Below the pieces are notes generated by a model. The model had not been told where the DNA came from and searched no databases. It saw nothing but the letters and a program-made list of their open reading frames with translations. A stretch of DNA of 64,000 nucleotides from Phycicoccus sp. Soil802 (GTDB lineage Bacteria; Actinomycetota; Actinomycetes; Actinomycetales; Dermatophilaceae): positions 62,001 through 126,000 of the forward strand of contig NZ_LMSS01000002.1 in assembly GCF_001429605.1 (NCBI RefSeq), written 5' to 3'. Below are positions 19,319 to 26,178 of the stretch, in pieces. Position 1 is the first letter of the stretch, and each line of letters opens with the position of its first letter. Position numbers and translations under genes: made by a program.

Positions 19319-19512
19319 CAGACCTCCCTGACGTGCGCGACGACCCCGGCGCTCGGGTCGACGGTGTTGTCGTTGAACGGCATCAGCGGCGCGATCCGGG
19401 GGAACACCCACACGAAGAGGACCGCGACCACGGCCAGCACCAGCACGACGGCGAGCAGCACCCGGACGAGGAGGGGACCGGGCAGCGCCCGCCAGATCGC
19501 GGAGTAGATCAT
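19318..19512 (-). CDS. Small single-span membrane protein (64 aa)
   Basis: MIYSAIWRALPGPLLVRVLLAVVLVLAVVAVLFVWVFPRI gives one strong membrane segment (about 16-38), followed by a short outer or cytosolic tail with MPFNDNTVDPSAG. It sits between the sortase gene (3 bp upstream) and the trpG-like gene (stop overlaps its start in ATGA), so it belongs to that minus-strand operon. Small proteins of this kind are found at this place in other actinobacteria; function unknown. Confidence 0.75.
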   Translation of the reverse strand: MIYSAIWRALPGPLLVRVLLAVVLVLAVVAVLFVWVFPRIAPLMPFNDNTVDPSAGVVAHVREV

Positions 19513-19515
19513 CGG

Positions 19516-20217
19516 TCAGGCCGCCTTCTTGGAGGAGCTCAGGGGAACGGTCAGGGTGCCGGCGGGGAGGCCGTCGGCGTGCGGGTACGTCTTCACGAGC
19601 TGCGCGAACACCACGTAGCGCTGCGCCGCGCTGTACTTCGGGTGGCACGCGGTCATCGTCATCCAGCGCTCCGTCGGCTTCACGCCCGGCTTGTCGGGCA
19701 CCGGCGCGACCACCTGGACGTCGGTGGGCGCCACGATCTCGTGCCGCTTCACGGCATACACGCTGTATGCCGTCTTGGTCTCGACCACGATCAGGTCACC
19801 GGTGCGCAGGGTGTCGATGTCGTGGAACGGGCGGCCGTAGGTGGTGCGGTGCCCGGCGACGGCGAAGTTGCCGACCGCGCCCGGCAGGACGGTGCCGTCG
19901 TAGTGGCCGATGCCGTCCTGGAGGATGTCGCGGCTGGTGCCCTCGAGCACCGGGCGGGCGTAGTCGGCGCCGAAGCGGGGGATCCGCACGATCGCGAACG
20001 CCGACCCGAACGGCACTGCCTTGGGCGTCTCGGTGCCCGGGGCGCTGGCCGGCGGCTTCGCGAAGTCACGGGTCAGCCGCGAGACGGTGGCGTCCTGGGT
20101 GCGGTTGGCGGTGACGTCGGTGAACCAGAGCTGCCACCCGACGAACAGGAGCAGGACGAGTCCGGCCGTGACCAACAGGTCGCCGACGATGCCGAGGGTC
20201 CAGCGGGCCAGCTTCAC
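19516..20217 (-). CDS. Class E sortase
   Basis: 233 residues: an N-terminal signal/anchor helix (LGIVGDLLVTAGLVLLLFVGW) and a sortase barrel with AIVRIPRFGADYARPVLEG, His in VAGHRTTYGRPFHDID, and the active-site Cys in MTMTACHPKYSAAQRYVVF, where the following Arg completes the triad. Class E sortases attach exported proteins, often with an LAXTG signal, to the cell wall. No substrate gene is evident beside it. It overlaps the DUF881 gene by 4 bp. A perfect 10-bp inverted octamer pair is embedded at 19751-19773. Confidence 0.92.
   Translation of the reverse strand: MKLARWTLGIVGDLLVTAGLVLLLFVGWQLWFTDVTANRTQDATVSRLTRDFAKPPASAPGTETPKAVPFGSAFAIVRIPRFGADYARPVLEGTSRDILQDGIGHYDGTVLPGAVGNFAVAGHRTTYGRPFHDIDTLRTGDLIVVETKTAYSVYAVKRHEIVAPTDVQVVAPVPDKPGVKPTERWMTMTACHPKYSAAQRYVVFAQLVKTYPHADGLPAGTLTVPLSSSKKAA
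19751..19773. repeat. Inverted pair of the CGGCATAC octamer inside the sortase gene
   Basis: ACGGCATACA (19751-19760), loop CGC, TGTATGCCGT (19764-19773): a perfect 10-bp hairpin entirely inside coding sequence. Both arms carry the octamer that is over-represented across the window. Confidence 0.85.
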
Positions 20218-20966
20218 CGGGTGGTCCTTGCTCTCTCGAGGTTGATGGAGCCCGCATAGGCGGGGAAGGTCTGCTCACGACGGGACTGCACGTCGTAGCC
20301 GACCCCGACCGCGCCGACCCACTGCTTGTAGATGGCGACCGCCGGGCTGCGATCGAGTGACGCGCGCAGGTCGGTCTGGTTGCCGATGGCAGTAATCACG
20401 TAGGGAGGGGAGTAGACCCGGCCCTGGAGGATGAGGGTGTTGCCGACGCACCGGACCGCGCTGGTGGAGATCACCCGTTGGTCCATCAGCATCATCGCCT
20501 CGGCACCGCCCTCCCAGAGGGCGTTGACGACGGCCTGGACGTCCTGCTGATGCACGACGTAGTCGTCGACCGAGATGCCGTCGGGGAGCACGGAGGGGAC
20601 GTTGCGGGCATCCGTGAGGGTGACCTGCACCGTCGGGCCCGACACCGCCTGGGTGCCGGCGGCGAGCGCGAGCTGGTCGCCCTCCCTGGTCAGCTGGGTC
20701 ACGCGCAGGTCGCCGGGCGCCTGCTGGGCGGACAGCCGGTCGACCTCGGCACGCAGCGAGGCGACCCGGGACGCCAGCGCGGAGTTCTGGCGGGTCTGCT
20801 CGCGGATCAGGCCGGGGAGGTCCCCACCGGAGGAGCGCAGATCGGTGCCGCGGGCGGTGGCCGCGCTCAGCGCGAAGAGCACGCCCGCACCCAGCGCGAC
20901 CAGGGGCACGACGGCCGACCAAGCGGTAGGGCGGCGTGTCAGCCACGTCAGCCGCTGGTCCGCCAT
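20214..20966 (-). CDS. DUF881 membrane-anchored protein
   Basis: 250 residues. N-terminal membrane anchor (AWSAVVPLVALGAGVLFALSA), a coiled-coil segment (LIREQTRQNSALASRVASLRAEVDRLSAQ), then a conserved alpha/beta domain with VQVTLTDAR, ISVDDYVVHQQDVQAVVNALWEGGAEAMMLMDQRVISTSAVRCVGNTLILQGRVYSPPYVITAIG, all typical of DUF881. Such genes lie beside crgA and sortase genes in actinobacteria and are thought to be division-associated; a precise role is not established. Confidence 0.88.
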   Translation of the reverse strand: MADQRLTWLTRRPTAWSAVVPLVALGAGVLFALSAATARGTDLRSSGGDLPGLIREQTRQNSALASRVASLRAEVDRLSAQQAPGDLRVTQLTREGDQLALAAGTQAVSGPTVQVTLTDARNVPSVLPDGISVDDYVVHQQDVQAVVNALWEGGAEAMMLMDQRVISTSAVRCVGNTLILQGRVYSPPYVITAIGNQTDLRASLDRSPAVAIYKQWVGAVGVGYDVQSRREQTFPAYAGSINLERARTTR

Positions 20967-21030
20967 GGCACTACGCTATGCCACACGTCGCGACGGTGAT
21001 GGCGCTGTCCGAGCTACGAGGAGTGTTTCC

Positions 21031-21279
21031 GTGCCTGAGTCCAAGGGTCGCGCCAAGCGCGCGTACACCCCGCCGAGCAAGCCCGCGAAGGCCAAGGTCG
21101 GGAACCCGCCCTGGTTCGTGCCGGTGATGCTGACGCTCATGGTCGTCGGCCTCCTGTGGATCGTGGTCTTCTACATCACGAGCCAGCGGTTCCCGATCGA
21201 GGCCTTCGGCCGGTGGAACCTCGGGGTCGGTTTCGGCCTGATGCTCTCCGGCTTCGCGATGACCACCCGCTGGCGCTGA
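21031..21279 (+). CDS. crgA: Cell division inhibitor/scaffold CrgA
   Basis: 82 residues from GTG 21031, preceded by a weak AGGAG. Basic N-terminus (VPESKGRAKRAYTPPSKPAKAKVGNPPWFV) and two membrane segments (VPVMLTLMVVGLLWIVVFYI and LGVGFGLMLSGFAMTTRW), the exact CrgA layout. In streptomycetes and mycobacteria CrgA modulates FtsZ ring formation and binds FtsI/FtsQ. Divergent from the DUF881 gene, as in other actinobacteria. The DnaA-box cluster begins 15 bp after its stop. Confidence 0.95.
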   Translation: MPESKGRAKRAYTPPSKPAKAKVGNPPWFVPVMLTLMVVGLLWIVVFYITSQRFPIEAFGRWNLGVGFGLMLSGFAMTTRWR

Positions 21280-21293
21280 CCGACCCTCCGGAG

Positions 21294-21352
21294 CTGTCCA
21301 CAGGGGTTGTCCACACCCGGTTGTCCACAGGGTTCTCCACAGCTGGGGACAA
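21294..21352. promoter_or_regulatory. Cluster of five DnaA boxes outside oriC
   Basis: Within 59 bp: CTGTCCACA (21294), TTGTCCACA (21307), TTGTCCACA (21321), TTCTCCACA (21333) on the plus strand and TGGGGACAA (21344) on the minus strand. Two match the actinobacterial consensus exactly and the others differ by one base. Spacing is a regular 11-14 bp. The site is about 33 kb from oriC, between convergent crgA and rhomboid genes. It could titrate or store DnaA, or regulate initiation. Confidence 0.85.
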
Positions 21353-21407
21353 ATGACAGCCGTGTAATCCACCCGGGATGGGGTGGGTTGGGGTGGGAGC
21401 CGCAGCC

Positions 21408-22289
21408 TCAGGCGAGGATGTCGGCGGGCGCCACGGCATACTTCGCGACCGCGACGGCGATGACCACGAGCAGCACGAGCACGACGCCCGGCCACTGCCA
21501 GCGGCGGCGCTCCTTCGCGGTGGTCGCGGCGATGACGCCGGCCACGGCGGCACCCGTCACCAGCCCGCCGAGGTGGGCCTGCCAGGCGATGCCCGGCACG
21601 ACGAACCCGATGACGGCGTTGAGGCCGATCGTCGCGTACATGCCGGCCGAGGACCGGCCGAGGTGCCGGTTGAGCACGAGCAGGGCACCGAAGAGGCCGA
21701 AGACGGCGCCGGAGGCACCGACGGCTCCGATGTACCACGAGCTGGGGTTGCCCGGCTGGAAGGGCACGGCCGGTGACAGCAGGAGGTAGCAGGCCGAGCC
21801 GCCGATCGCGCTGACGAGGTAGACCGCCGCATACCGGGCACCACCGAGCAGTCGCTCGAGGTACTGCGCGCCCACCATCCACAGGGCGAGCATGTTGAAC
21901 AGGATGTGGGTGATCGTGGCGTGGGCGAACGCCGAGGTGAGGAACCGCCACGGTTCGTGGGCACCGAGGTAGGGCACGAACGAGATGTCGCGGCTCAGGC
22001 CGGGGCGCGCGGTCTGGAGCACGAAGACGACGACACAGATCGCGATGATGGCGTAGGAGACCCGCGGGGTGTCGGTGACGTTGCCGCCGAACACCGTGCG
22101 GGTGGTGCGCATCGTCCTGGCCTGGGCCTTCACGCAGTCGACGCACTGGACCCCGACGGCGGCCGGGCGCTGGCAGTCCGGGCAGACCGGACGGCCGCAC
22201 CGCTGGCAGCGCACGTAGGCGACCCGGTCGGGGTGCCGCGGGCACACCGGAGGCGCCTGCTGCTGCGGGTCTGCGGTGGGCTCACTCAT
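21408..22289 (-). CDS. Rhomboid-family intramembrane serine protease with N-terminal zinc finger
   Basis: 293 residues. The N-terminus has a B-box/zinc-ribbon-like cluster (CPRHPDRVAYVRCQRCGRP, VCPDCQR, CVDCVK), then six or seven membrane segments of a rhomboid: HEPWRFLTSAFAHATITHILFNMLALW, the serine motif GASGAVFGLFGAL, and the His in WQAHLGGLVTGA. The zinc-finger plus rhomboid arrangement is common in actinobacteria. Substrates unknown. It lies between crgA and ppi, a place occupied by other membrane proteins in mycobacteria. Confidence 0.93.
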   Translation of the reverse strand: MSEPTADPQQQAPPVCPRHPDRVAYVRCQRCGRPVCPDCQRPAAVGVQCVDCVKAQARTMRTTRTVFGGNVTDTPRVSYAIIAICVVVFVLQTARPGLSRDISFVPYLGAHEPWRFLTSAFAHATITHILFNMLALWMVGAQYLERLLGGARYAAVYLVSAIGGSACYLLLSPAVPFQPGNPSSWYIGAVGASGAVFGLFGALLVLNRHLGRSSAGMYATIGLNAVIGFVVPGIAWQAHLGGLVTGAAVAGVIAATTAKERRRWQWPGVVLVLLVVIAVAVAKYAVAPADILA

Positions 22290-22333
22290 GCGTCGCGCTC
22301 CGGGGTCTCGGGGTCATCGCGGGCCATCGGCGC

Positions 22334-22365
22334 GAGGTGCCCGGCCCGTGCGGGCCGGGCACCTC
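22334..22365 (-). terminator. Strong hairpin terminator after the cyclophilin gene
   Basis: Perfect 14-bp stem with a GTGC loop: GAGGTGCCCGGCCC (22334-22347) and GGGCCGGGCACCTC (22352-22365). It lies 20 bp past the stop of the minus-strand cyclophilin gene and before the rhomboid gene. Confidence 0.8.
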
Positions 22366-22385
22366 GAACCAGGTGTCGGTCGCGG

Positions 22386-22904
22386 TCAGTCGTTGACGAC
22401 GACCGACTCGATGACAACGTCCTCGAGCGGCTTGTCGTTCGCACCCGTGGGGACGGCGGCGATCTTGTCGACGACCTCGCGGCTGGGGCCGTCGGCCACC
22501 TCACCGAAGATGGTGTGCTTGCCCTGGAGCCAGGCGGTGTTGCCGACGGTGATGAAGAACTGCGAGCCGTTGGTGCCCTTGCCCATCCGCTTGCCGGCGT
22601 TGGCCATGGCGAGCATGTAGGGCTTGGTGAAGTCCTTGTCGGGGCTGATCTCGTCGTCGAAGGTGTAGCCGGGGCCGCCGAAGCCCTGCCCCAGCGGGCA
22701 CCCGCCCTGGATCATGAAGCCCGGGATGATGCGGTGGAACACCAGCCCGTCGAAGAACGGCGTGGGGTTCGAGCGGCCGGCGTCGTCGCGGTACTCCTGC
22801 TCGCCCTTGGCCAGTCCCACGAAGTTCTTGACGGTCTTCGGGGCGTGGTCGGGGAACAGCGTGACGTTGATGTCGCCGTGGTTGGTCTTGAGGGTGACGT
22901 CCAT
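22386..22904 (-). CDS. ppiA: Peptidyl-prolyl cis-trans isomerase, cyclophilin type
   Basis: 172 residues, a single cyclophilin domain without a signal peptide, hence cytosolic. Catalytic and cyclosporin-site residues are visible: FDGLVFHRIIPGFMIQGG (the active Arg after His), GSQFFITVGNTAWLQGKHTIFGEV. ATG 22904 is preferred to ATG 22913 because the ribosome-binding site TGGAAGG lies about 8 nt from the former but only 2 nt from the latter. Same position as ppiA near gyrA in mycobacteria. Confidence 0.93.
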   Translation of the reverse strand: MDVTLKTNHGDINVTLFPDHAPKTVKNFVGLAKGEQEYRDDAGRSNPTPFFDGLVFHRIIPGFMIQGGCPLGQGFGGPGYTFDDEISPDKDFTKPYMLAMANAGKRMGKGTNGSQFFITVGNTAWLQGKHTIFGEVADGPSREVVDKIAAVPTGANDKPLEDVVIESVVVND

Positions 22905-23089
22905 GTCACGCATCCTTCCATGCGGACCCCCTCGGGATGGCTCCCAGTACCCCCACGGGCTTGCCCACCAGCGGAAACAAGGCAGGATGGGTAGGGAGAA
23001 GTCGTCCGTCCGGCGTGGGGCCGGGGCCCCACGGGGCACCGGTTCACCGGCATCACGGAGTCCAGATCCGCCAAGTCACAGGAGGCACG

Positions 23090-23890
23090 GTGTTCCGCAC
23101 CAAGACCAAGACTGAGCAGGCCACCGAGGCAGTCAGCAGCTCCGCCCAGAGCGCCGCCGACTACGCATCGTCACTCAAGGACCGGGTGGCCCCGGCCGCC
23201 GAGGTCGCCAAGGAGCGTGCCGTCCAAGCCAAGGACTGGGGCAAGCCGCACGTCGAGCACGGCATCGAAGCCGCCCGCGACTGGGCCAAGCCCCGGGTCG
23301 ACCACGGCATCGAGGTCGCCGCCCCCAAGCTGCAGGGCGCCGTCGAGGGCCTGGCCCCGAAGGTCGACACCGCGCGCGACACCATCGTCGACACCCTGCT
23401 GCCCAAGGTCGCCGAGGCCATCGCGGCCGTCGCCGCGGCCTCGGCTGCTGCGAAGACCGCTGCGGCCGACACCGCCGACCGCTCCTCCGACGCCTACTCG
23501 GTGCTCAAGGGCGACGCGGTGGCCAAGCCGCGTCGGCGCAAGGGCCGGTTCCTGCTGATCCTCGGTCTGGCCGCGGCCGTGGCCGCCGGTGTCGCGGCGT
23601 TCCGCAAGTCCGCGCCCCGCGAGGACCCGTGGGCCACGCCGCTCGACGACCCCTACACCGCGCCGACGACCGGTCGTGACTCCAGCACCAGCAAGGTCGC
23701 GAACCTCGCCGACGCCGCCAAGGACAAGGCCAGCAGCGCCGCCGAGACGGTGAAGGACAAGGCCTCCGAGGCGAAGGACAAGGCCACCGAGGCTGCGTCC
23801 GACGCCAAGGACAAGGTCACCGCCAAGGGCAAGCACGTCGCCGACGAGACCGCTGACGCCGCCGACGACGTGGCCGACAAGGTCGACTGA
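23090..23890 (+). CDS. Ala/Lys-rich membrane-spanning protein with LEA-like repeats
   Basis: 266 residues from GTG 23090 with CAGGAGGC upstream. The first 150 residues are Ala/Asp/Lys-rich amphipathic helix with repeated WxKPxVxHGIE units (DWGKPHVEHGIEAA, DWAKPRVDHGIEVA). A basic RRRKGRF leads into one membrane segment (FLLILGLAAAVAAGVAAF). The C-terminal 80 residues are 11-mer-like repeats (DKASSAAETVK, DKASEAKDKATEAA) resembling late-embryogenesis-abundant or apolipoprotein-type helices. Related DUF-level proteins occur in many actinobacteria. A membrane-protective or stress role is inference. The nested palindrome at 23908 follows as terminator. Confidence 0.75.
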   Translation: MFRTKTKTEQATEAVSSSAQSAADYASSLKDRVAPAAEVAKERAVQAKDWGKPHVEHGIEAARDWAKPRVDHGIEVAAPKLQGAVEGLAPKVDTARDTIVDTLLPKVAEAIAAVAAASAAAKTAAADTADRSSDAYSVLKGDAVAKPRRRKGRFLLILGLAAAVAAGVAAFRKSAPREDPWATPLDDPYTAPTTGRDSSTSKVANLADAAKDKASSAAETVKDKASEAKDKATEAASDAKDKVTAKGKHVADETADAADDVADKVD

Positions 23891-23907
23891 CCCGCGCACC
23901 ACTGGTT

Positions 23908-23999
23908 GCCAGCAACCTTTGCTAGCACGGATTCCTCGGAGGTGGACAGGTTGCAACCTGTCCACCTCCGAGTTTTGTTTGCTAGCAAAGCTTGCTGGC
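23908..23999. terminator. Nested 92-bp palindrome with intrinsic terminator core
   Basis: The inner part, 23935-23972, is a perfect 38-bp palindrome (arms begin CTCGGAGGTGGACAGG) followed by TTTT, a textbook Rho-independent terminator for the plus-strand gene ending 23890. It is enclosed by outer 20-bp inverted arms (23908-23927 and 23980-23999, core TTTGCTAGCA/TGCTAGCAAA) with only one mismatch, ending just before the mau-like operon. Such two-level symmetry is unusual for a simple terminator. Confidence 0.85.
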
Positions 24000-24018
24000 T
24001 CGACTACGGTTGGACCAC

Positions 24019-24558
24019 ATGTGGGACCTGGCAGCCGGACCGTTCCTCGCCGCGGCGGGGCTGCTCGTCGTGGCCGGGGGCCCCAAGGTCGTCGACCCGC
24101 TGCCCCTGGTCCGCGCGCTGCGCGGCGCAGGGGTGCCGGTCCACCGCCAGCTCGTGCGCGCGTTCGCCGTCATCGAGGTCGCCCTGGGTGCCTGGGCGCT
24201 GGTCGCACCGAGTCGGTATGCCGCGGGGCTGGTCGCCGCGGCATACCTCGTCTTCACTGCCTTCGTGGCCCGGGTGCTGGCGCGCGGCGGCGTCCTCGGG
24301 TCGTGCGGCTGCTTCGGCAAGCCTGACACCCCCGCCACCCGCACCCACCTCGTGCTCACCGCGCTGGCTGCGCTCACCGCGCTGCTGGTGGCCGTCGACC
24401 CGCCCGCCGCGGCGTGGGCCGGCGTCGACGGGACCACGGTCACCACGGCCGGCTTCGCGGTCGTCATCGGGTTCCTCGCCTGGCAGGTGCTGGCCGTCCT
24501 GCCGACGACCTCGCCCGCGGCCATCCGCACCACGACCGCTCCGACCCCGAAGGGCTGA
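24019..24558 (+). CDS. MauE/DoxX-type redox-associated membrane protein
   Basis: 179 residues with four membrane segments (residues 5-22, 46-62, 68-88 and about 150-167). The motif GSCGCFG (Cys96, Cys98) followed by a His (THLVLT) is the signature of MauE-type proteins, membrane partners of the thiol oxidoreductase MauD in disulfide formation of methylamine dehydrogenase. ATG 24019 is chosen; TACGGT at 24005-24010 is placed as a -10 for a possibly leaderless transcript. First gene of the run that ends with the cysteine-rich protein at 26697. A 12-bp inverted octamer pair lies within it. Confidence 0.85.
   Translation: MWDLAAGPFLAAAGLLVVAGGPKVVDPLPLVRALRGAGVPVHRQLVRAFAVIEVALGAWALVAPSRYAAGLVAAAYLVFTAFVARVLARGGVLGSCGCFGKPDTPATRTHLVLTALAALTALLVAVDPPAAAWAGVDGTTVTTAGFAVVIGFLAWQVLAVLPTTSPAAIRTTTAPTPKG
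24215..24247. repeat. Inverted pair of the CGGCATAC octamer inside the MauE-like gene
   Basis: GGTATGCCGCGG (24215-24226), a 9-nt loop, CCGCGGCATACC (24236-24247): perfect 12-bp arms inside a coding region. In frame it encodes RYAAGLVAAAYL, using TAT and GCA codons that are otherwise rare here. Confidence 0.88.
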
Positions 24559-24566
24559 CCCACAGA

Positions 24567-25451
24567 ATGCTTGCCGTCGTGATCGCCGAGGGCGTCGCCA
24601 TCGTGCTCCTCGGCGTGCTCGTCCTCGGACTGCTCCGCAGCCACGCCCTCATCCTCAAGGCGCTGCACGAGCTGGGCGCGGGTCTCGAGCTCGAGAAGGA
24701 GGCCGGCACCGGGGTGAGCCTGGCGACCACCGGTGGCAAGCCCGGCCCCGTGCCGGTCGAGCTGGAGACCGGCGTGGTGCAGGCCACCCGCAAGGACTCC
24801 ACCACGGCCCACGACATCGTCGGCACCGACCTCGACCGCCGCGAGCAGCAGGTCACCGTCACGACCCCCGGCACCCGCACGCTGCTGGCCTTCCTGACCA
24901 GCGGCTGCTCGGTGTGCCAGACCTTCTGGGACGAGTTCCAGGGCTCGGTCGACGTGCCGGGCGAGGGGTCGCTGCACATCATCGCCAAGGGCTCCGCCGA
25001 GGAGTCGATCTCGAGCCTGCGGGCGCTGGCCGGCGACCGCGACGTGGTGCAGTCGTCCGCGGCCTGGGTGGACTACGACATCCCCGGCTCGCCCTACTTC
25101 GTCTACGTCGAGGACGGCGTGGTCACCGGCGAGGGCTCGGCGACCACCTGGGCCCAGGTGCGTGGCCTGATGGCGCAGGGCGTCGCCGACAGCGAGGAGG
25201 CCCGCACCGCCGCGGGCCGCTCCGGCCCCGGGCTGCTCGTGGGAGACGCGATGGGAGCCGGCGGGCGCGACAACCTGTCGCGGATCGACGCCGAGCTCCT
25301 GGCCTCGGGCGTCCGCCCGGGCGACCCCAGCCTCTACCGCGCCCCGGACGAGGACTCCCTCGCGGCGCCGGGCCACCACGACCACGACCACGACCACGGG
25401 CAGGGGCACGACCACCAGACCCACGACCACACGCACCAGCACGACCACTGA
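24567..25451 (+). CDS. MauD-like thioredoxin-fold protein with membrane anchor and His-rich tail
   Basis: 294 residues from ATG 24567, 8 bp after the MauE-like gene. A membrane segment (AVVIAEGVAIVLLGVLVLGLL, residues 3-23) is followed by a thioredoxin-like domain outside the cytosol with FLTSGCSVCQTFW (Cys114, Cys117). CxVC plus this layout matches MauD, which forms or reshuffles disulfides in the methylamine dehydrogenase light chain. The last 26 residues alternate His and Asp (HHDHDHDHGQGHDH), a likely metal-binding tail not typical of MauD. Likely client: the cysteine-rich product of 26697 (inference). Confidence 0.82.
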   Translation: MLAVVIAEGVAIVLLGVLVLGLLRSHALILKALHELGAGLELEKEAGTGVSLATTGGKPGPVPVELETGVVQATRKDSTTAHDIVGTDLDRREQQVTVTTPGTRTLLAFLTSGCSVCQTFWDEFQGSVDVPGEGSLHIIAKGSAEESISSLRALAGDRDVVQSSAAWVDYDIPGSPYFVYVEDGVVTGEGSATTWAQVRGLMAQGVADSEEARTAAGRSGPGLLVGDAMGAGGRDNLSRIDAELLASGVRPGDPSLYRAPDEDSLAAPGHHDHDHDHGQGHDHQTHDHTHQHDH

Positions 25452-25452
25452 C

Positions 25453-25533
25453 ATGTCGGTGACCGCGCTCGCCCTCGCCCTGGGTCTCCCGATGGCCGCG
25501 GTCGCGGCCGTCCGGGCGACCTGGTCCCCTTGA
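25453..25533 (+). CDS. Possible 26-residue peptide between the MauD-like and membrane genes
   Basis: An ATG lies 1 bp after the MauD-like stop and opens 26 codons (MSVTALALALGLPMAAVAAV, then RATWSP) that end 9 bp before the next start. The peptide is hydrophobic, like a signal or short membrane helix. There is no clear ribosome-binding site, but reinitiation after the upstream stop is possible. It may be a real microprotein or just open spacer. Confidence 0.3.
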   Translation: MSVTALALALGLPMAAVAAVRATWSP

Positions 25534-25542
25534 GGTGAGTCG

Positions 25543-26142
25543 ATGCTCTCGAGCATCAGCCCGCTCGGCGAGCGGGCCCGACACTCCCGGTGGTGGCTGA
25601 CCACCACCGCCTACCTCCTCGGCTCACTGGTCGGGGGACTCACAGTCGGTGGGCTGGCCGCCACGCTCGGCGGGCTCCTGCCCGACGGGGTGCGCACGTC
25701 GCGCTGGACCCTCGTCGCGGTCGCCGCCCTGCTGCTGGTCGGGCTGGTCCTCGACCTGCGCAACCAGCGCTCGGTGCCGTCGTGGCGCCGCCAGGTCGAC
25801 GAGCGCTGGCTGACCCGCTACCGCGGCTGGGTCTACGGCGTCGGCTTCGGGGCGCAGCTCGGGTTCGGCCTGGTCACCATCATCACCAGCACGACGACGT
25901 ATGCCGCGGTGCTGCTGGCCGCGCTCACCGGCCACCTCGGCGCGGGGCTGGCGATCGGCGCGACCTTCGGGGTGGTCCGGGCGCTGCCGTCGCTGCTGAT
26001 GGCCCGGGTGGTCGACAGGGGCGACCTGCACCGGGTCTTCATCCGCGTCGAAAGATGGGCAAATCCGGCACGAGCCCTCGCTAAGGTGGCTCTGGGAGGA
26101 GCGGTTGTGATCGTGCTGGCCGCCGCCGCAGTTGGAAGTTGA
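25543..26142 (+). CDS. Polytopic membrane protein of the mau-like operon
   Basis: 199 residues with about five membrane segments (TTAYLLGSLVGGLTVGGLAATL, TLVAVAALLLVGLVL, GFGAQLGFGLVTIITSTTTYAAVLLAAL, LGAGLAIGATFGVVRALPSLL, ALAKVALGGAVVIVLAAAAV). The small-residue-rich helices recall CcdA/DsbD-type electron carriers, but I see no cysteines, so it cannot pass electrons by the usual thiol route. Start ATG 25543 has GAGGTGAG upstream. By position it should serve the exported cysteine-rich protein made from the last gene; that is inference. Confidence 0.65.
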   Translation: MLSSISPLGERARHSRWWLTTTAYLLGSLVGGLTVGGLAATLGGLLPDGVRTSRWTLVAVAALLLVGLVLDLRNQRSVPSWRRQVDERWLTRYRGWVYGVGFGAQLGFGLVTIITSTTTYAAVLLAALTGHLGAGLAIGATFGVVRALPSLLMARVVDRGDLHRVFIRVERWANPARALAKVALGGAVVIVLAAAAVGS

Positions 26143-26178
26143 TCGCAGTGGAGCTGACCCAGGGGAGTTGAGAGAGCT

